8,643 nt of DNA from Verrucomicrobiota bacterium (GTDB taxonomy: Bacteria; Verrucomicrobiota; Verrucomicrobiia; Limisphaerales; UBA1096), in contig QOAX01000249.1 of the NCBI GenBank assembly GCA_003972865.1, positions 1 to 8,643 on the forward strand, written 5' to 3'. Below the pieces are notes generated by a model. The model had not been told where the DNA came from. It saw only the letters and a program-made list of their open reading frames with translations, and did no database searches. The translations under genes were made by a program, and so were the position numbers. Below are positions 5,742-8,643 of this stretch, piece after piece. Position 1 is the first letter of the stretch. Every line of letters begins with the position of its first letter.

Positions 5742-7957
5742 TTTTCTCTCCCGGCCGCCCAAAGCATGGCCGGACCCGTGATGCCGCCCGTGCCCAGTTC
5801 GCTCAACTGACGATTACTAATCTTCACGACAATCTGGTTCGGTTGACCGAACCGGATTGCCGACGTGGCGTCGAATTCCCAGGGTCGACCGATCGGGGCG
5901 AGACCGCTCTCAAGCAGTTTGAGTTCCCTTCCGTTGATCCAGGCCTTGGCCGACTCATCGACTCCCCCAAGCCAAAGCCGGATTAAACGACCGCGAAACC
6001 TGCCGTCGACTGTTGTCGTCGTGCGGTACCACGCCGGTGCTTTGTAGTAGCGCAGACCCTGGTTCGACCAGGACTGGGACCAGGTTTTCAGTGGTCGCCA
6101 GGAACCGGCGCCGATCCCCGGTTTCCACAAACCCAAGGCCTCCCCGCCATCAAATGGATCGAGCATGAAGAGCCACTCGTCCGGAAGCTTCGCCACAATT
6201 TCATTGCCGTTGGTGATGCGTTCGTAGCCACTCTGCACGGTTGTGTTCCAAAAACGCCTGATGAAAGCGGACCCATAGCGCCTGCTTAACAGCACCGGTT
6301 CATGCTCGAATGCCTCGGGAACGATTTTATCGAGGATCTTGTCTCGATGTTCCCTAGCGTTGCTGAAATCGAGGCTGTTTACTGCACTCATCATTTTAAG
6401 GTGTTCAACACCAAAATCGAACCCCACACGCGTCATGTGAACACGCCGCGCAAAAATGGACTCATCAGGCACAGTCCGCTCGGCGGTTTGTAGTGACGAT
6501 TCCATCTCCAACATGACTCGGGGGGTGAGGATATGGGGAATATCGAAGACATTGCCGGTGTGATAGTCGGCCTCCCTGAAGGCCCGCTCAAGACGATCGA
6601 AGTGCGACCGCATGGGGTCGGCGGCGGGACCATAAAACTTGGTGAAATAATCATCCAGCAGGGCATCCACGTTCAGGGATGGATTCCACATGATCCTTGC
6701 AGCCAGATATAGCGATGGCCCGTGATAGGCCCAGGCTGGCTTGCACTCCACCCGGCAGGCGATCATCCCCATGCGATGGTAATAGGGATACTCGGCACGA
6801 ACCTGGCGAATCATCGAAAAGGGAATCCCCGCATCCGCGAGGTGAAAGAGATACCCGCGATACATCATCCTCACGCCAAGGGCCTTCCAGTCCTCAACGA
6901 TCTGCCTGATGTATTGGCGTTCCCAGCAAAACGGGTTGTCAATGGCATGAATGCGACAAACATCAATGGGCGCCAGGATGGGTAGGATTTTGGTGTCCGG
7001 TTTTTCCCGAACCGGCGCCCGCATGTGTTGGGAGTAGCAGTAGAAGGCCAGCCCCACATTGGGATATTGCTTGTGCAACTCGGCCAGCAGGAGATTGAAG
7101 AACTTCACGTAGCGGTCCGTGACCGACACCCGGCCATGCAGGGGATCCATGTCGTGCGCGTCCCAGGGATGCACACCGAACCCGTGTCCATCGTACGGCC
7201 CGACACTGACATATTCAGTGGAGGGATCATTCTCCAGTTCCTCGAGACAGGCCTGCATCGTCCGCCGAAAAACCTCCGGGTGTGACAGGTTGAGCTTGCC
7301 CGTGCGCCGGCCGTCCTCTGTCATATAGAGTTCCGGCTCCTTGTCAGGGTGGCTGCGCCACCCCGGCCCGTGCCCACCCGCGTTGAAACCGCCCATTCGC
7401 ACCCTGCGAGACCAGGGATTGGGGACATCAGTGAGGATGCGCCCCCTGAAGCCGGGATGCTGGATGGTATCCTGATGGTGAACGGCAACGGTGCCGGTCT
7501 TTGGGATCACGATCCCAATCTCGCCAGGGACGAACCAACGGACCCCCAATTGTTCAAGCAACTCGTATACGGCAATGAGGGAGCCTTGTGGCGAAAAGCC
7601 AACCAACTGGACATTATGATCCGTTACCAGCAACCGAAAGGAGGCGGGATCATTGCCGTCGACCCTGATCCGCTGTTTTGAGGCGCCCGCATCGGGAGCA
7701 GCGCGGCCAATATGGATTTTGATCGCCTTGGCCGGCTGTTTTTCCGTGATGATTGGCAGTCGCGCTCCAGAGATTTTTTCTATGTGCTCGGCCAGTTCAT
7801 CGGCAGCAAGTTTTTCGAGTTCATTGGGTTCCCCCGGCAGGATAATGGACGCACGCGCCGAGCCTCCCTCAACCAGTTGAACGGTTTTGCCCGCATTTTC
7901 AGCACCGCGCCCCCCCACCAGCACAGCTGCGATTGTTGTGATTAGGAGGTGTTTCAT
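5738..7957 (-). CDS. Exported DUF4838 protein (GH67/GH20-like glycosidase relative) with C-terminal jelly-roll-like domain
   Basis: This 739-residue protein has a signal peptide (1-22, cleavage about AENA/G). Residues about 25-165 resemble the N-terminal domain before GH67 and GH20 barrels: LAADELAEHIEKISGARLPI, IHIGRA, then QGSLIAVYELLEQLGVRWFVPGE. Residues about 170-460 match the DUF4838 barrel pattern: VSVGPYDGHGF (250-260), LAFYCYSQHMRAPV (303-316), KILPILAP (323-330), and the helix-rich LYLAARIMWNPSLNVDALLDDYFTKFYG near 416-443. Glu404 (CRVECKPAW) and Asp256 are candidate active-site acids by position only; no reaction is established for the family. Residues about 600-735 look like a GH2-type sugar-binding jelly roll (WYRTTTTV, AKAWINGREL, NQIVVKISN). 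ATG 7957 overlaps the ankyrin stop (ATGA), with GAAGGG just upstream as a closely spaced ribosome site. The gene ends in three consecutive in-frame stops (TGA TGA TAA). Confidence 0.88.
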   Translation of the reverse strand: MKHLLITTIAAVLVGGRGAENAGKTVQLVEGGSARASIILPGEPNELEKLAADELAEHIEKISGARLPIITEKQPAKAIKIHIGRAAPDAGASKQRIRVDGNDPASFRLLVTDHNVQLVGFSPQGSLIAVYELLEQLGVRWFVPGEIGIVIPKTGTVAVHHQDTIQHPGFRGRILTDVPNPWSRRVRMGGFNAGGHGPGWRSHPDKEPELYMTEDGRRTGKLNLSHPEVFRRTMQACLEELENDPSTEYVSVGPYDGHGFGVHPWDAHDMDPLHGRVSVTDRYVKFFNLLLAELHKQYPNVGLAFYCYSQHMRAPVREKPDTKILPILAPIDVCRIHAIDNPFCWERQYIRQIVEDWKALGVRMMYRGYLFHLADAGIPFSMIRQVRAEYPYYHRMGMIACRVECKPAWAYHGPSLYLAARIMWNPSLNVDALLDDYFTKFYGPAADPMRSHFDRLERAFREADYHTGNVFDIPHILTPRVMLEMESSLQTAERTVPDESIFARRVHMTRVGFDFGVEHLKMMSAVNSLDFSNAREHRDKILDKIVPEAFEHEPVLLSRRYGSAFIRRFWNTTVQSGYERITNGNEIVAKLPDEWLFMLDPFDGGEALGLWKPGIGAGSWRPLKTWSQSWSNQGLRYYKAPAWYRTTTTVDGRFRGRLIRLWLGGVDESAKAWINGRELKLLESGLAPIGRPWEFDATSAIRFGQPNQIVVKISNRQLSELGTGGITGPAMLWAAGREK

Positions 7958-8463
7958 TTCCCTTCAGCTTTCAATTCTTCACCCGTCTTGCCGCCGTGTT
8001 TTCGGAGGAGGTCGATAGTTTCTGTGTGACCTCCATCAACCGCTAGATGCAAAGGAGTCCATCCCCCGATATTTGCATTCACATCCGCACCTTTGGTGAC
8101 GAGTACTTCGACAATTTCCTTGTGGCCTGAAGCAGCCGCCTCATGCAAAGAAGTCCCACCAAGATTATTCTTCGCATTCACATCCGCACCTGCCACAATA
8201 AACAGTTCAGCGATTTCCTTGTGACCTTCCTCAGCCGCCTTATGCAAAGGAGTTCTTCCATTATCATCCTTCGCGTTCACATCCGTCCCATCAGCCAAGT
8301 GCTGTTTGACGGCTTGGATGTTTCCGTCTTTGGCAGCTTGGTGAATTGAGATTTTCGGCGGTTTTGGCTCCCGAAGAAAAACCACCAACAGTACGACTGA
8401 AATGATGATTATGAGGCCGTCTGTGAACCGGTTGCCAACTGCGATATTAAAGTTGCGTTTCAT
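7954..8463 (-). CDS. Membrane-anchored ankyrin-repeat protein
   Basis: This 169-residue protein has a hydrophobic segment at about 17-30 (GLIIIISVVLLVVFL), then a Pro/Lys hinge and four ankyrin units. The units are about 38-66 (divergent), 69-101, 102-131 and 133-160, with TPLHKAAEEGHKEI and GADVNAK signatures about 33 residues apart. The segment is probably an uncleaved anchor; which side the repeats face is unclear because charge is similar on both sides. Ankyrin repeats bind proteins, and no enzyme motif is present. The tail KHGGKTGEELKAEGK nearly repeats the end of the gene upstream, so the two are duplicates. Its TGA overlaps the DUF4838 ATG, so the two are probably translated together. 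Its partner is unknown; a link to export or surface assembly of the operon's enzymes is speculation. Confidence 0.87.
   Translation of the reverse strand: MKRNFNIAVGNRFTDGLIIIISVVLLVVFLREPKPPKISIHQAAKDGNIQAVKQHLADGTDVNAKDDNGRTPLHKAAEEGHKEIAELFIVAGADVNAKNNLGGTSLHEAAASGHKEIVEVLVTKGADVNANIGGWTPLHLAVDGGHTETIDLLRKHGGKTGEELKAEGK
7966..8014. repeat. Ankyrin tail repeat, copy in the 169-residue gene
   Basis: These bases match 8584-8632 with a single mismatch (8002 against 8620); 36 bases (7966-8001 and 8584-8619) are identical. They encode the shared C-terminal tail of the two ankyrin genes. Confidence 0.9.
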
Positions 8464-8480
8464 AGGCCTGAGAGAGGGCG

Positions 8481-8509
8481 ACGATAGCAGACCACCGATA
8501 ACCGTCCAA
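8481..8509 (-). promoter_or_regulatory. Weak candidate promoter upstream of the ankyrin gene
   Basis: In the 108-base spacer, TTGGAC (8509-8504) lies 17 bases before TATCGT (8486-8481), which carries an extended -10 TG (TGCTATCGT). The implied leader before ATG 8463 would be only about 10-15 bases. The match is poor and the operon may be transcribed from further upstream. Confidence 0.2.
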
Positions 8510-8571
8510 CACCAATTAGCCGTTTCGCCCGTAATTGACGTGGTGGCGACGTTGAACAGGTATCGGAAGGT

Positions 8572-8643
8572 TTAGTTGCCTTTAGCTTTCAATTCTTCAC
8601 CCGTCTTGCCGCCGTGTTTGCGGAGGAGGTCGGCGGTTTCAGT
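8572..8643 (-). CDS. C-terminal end of a second ankyrin-repeat protein (start outside window)
   Basis: The last 23 codons and a TAA stop (8574-8572) encode TETADLLRKHGGKTGEELKAKGN. This matches the final 23 residues of the ankyrin protein at 7954-8463 with only four differences. The gene is therefore a tandem paralogue, ending 108 bases before the next ankyrin gene on the same strand. Nothing can be said of its length or whether it has a membrane anchor. Confidence 0.85.
   Translation of the reverse strand, partial: TETADLLRKHGGKTGEELKAKGN
8584..8632. repeat. Ankyrin tail repeat, copy in the upstream partial gene
   Basis: Partner of 7966-8014, offset by 618 bases. Similarity weakens towards 8643, where the window ends. 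Confidence 0.9.

Noticed and set aside
8040..8330. Regular repeats of about 99 bases that could suggest a CRISPR or satellite array
   Set aside because: The spacing and similarity are those of 33-residue ankyrin units within one coding frame.
1..8643. tRNA, rRNA, insertion sequence or transposase
   Set aside because: No such gene, terminal inverted repeat or transposase-like protein was seen on either strand.

Overview
The window looks like a piece of a genome from the PVC group, most likely Verrucomicrobiota. The reasons are a small ankyrin-repeat family with the tail KHGGKTGEELKA, a DUF4838 protein, BNR/sialidase-like proteins with signal peptides, and a CBM9-like sugar-binding protein. 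The phylum is my inference from gene content; no marker gene or RNA gene is present. All genes read on the minus strand, so transcription runs from the high-coordinate end to the low-coordinate end.

Layout in transcription order: (1) the last 23 codons of an ankyrin-repeat gene enter at 8643 and stop at 8572. (2) A 108-base spacer contains a weak promoter candidate. (3) 8463-7954 encodes a 169-residue membrane-anchored ankyrin protein. (4) 7957-5738 encodes a 739-residue exported DUF4838 protein with a C-terminal jelly-roll-like domain; its ATG overlaps the ankyrin stop (ATGA). (5) A 46-base AT-rich spacer holds a perfect TATAAT. (6) 5691-3214 encodes an 825-residue exported protein with two sialidase-like propellers (ten Asp boxes). 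(7) 3217-1436 encodes a paralogous single-propeller protein with a C-terminal galactose-binding-like domain, again joined by an ATGA overlap. (8) After 119 bases, 1316 to beyond 1 encodes an exported protein with tandem CBM9-like modules, broken by an 11-base near-duplication that shifts the frame.

The genes read as one carbohydrate-processing operon. Four exported products (DUF4838 glycosidase-like, two sialidase-like, one sugar-binding) would act outside the cytoplasm on a complex glycan, and a membrane-anchored ankyrin protein is co-translated at the head. The propellers keep several sialidase catalytic positions but not the full arginine triad, so the substrate may not be a classical sialoside. 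There is no transporter, regulator, sulfatase or mobile element in view.

Both window ends lie inside repeated sequence: 1-190 repeats 985-1185, and 8584-8632 repeats 7966-8014. This fits a metagenomic contig that broke at repeats. No stretch longer than 300 bases lacks a gene. I see no tRNA, rRNA, CRISPR array or convincing terminator.
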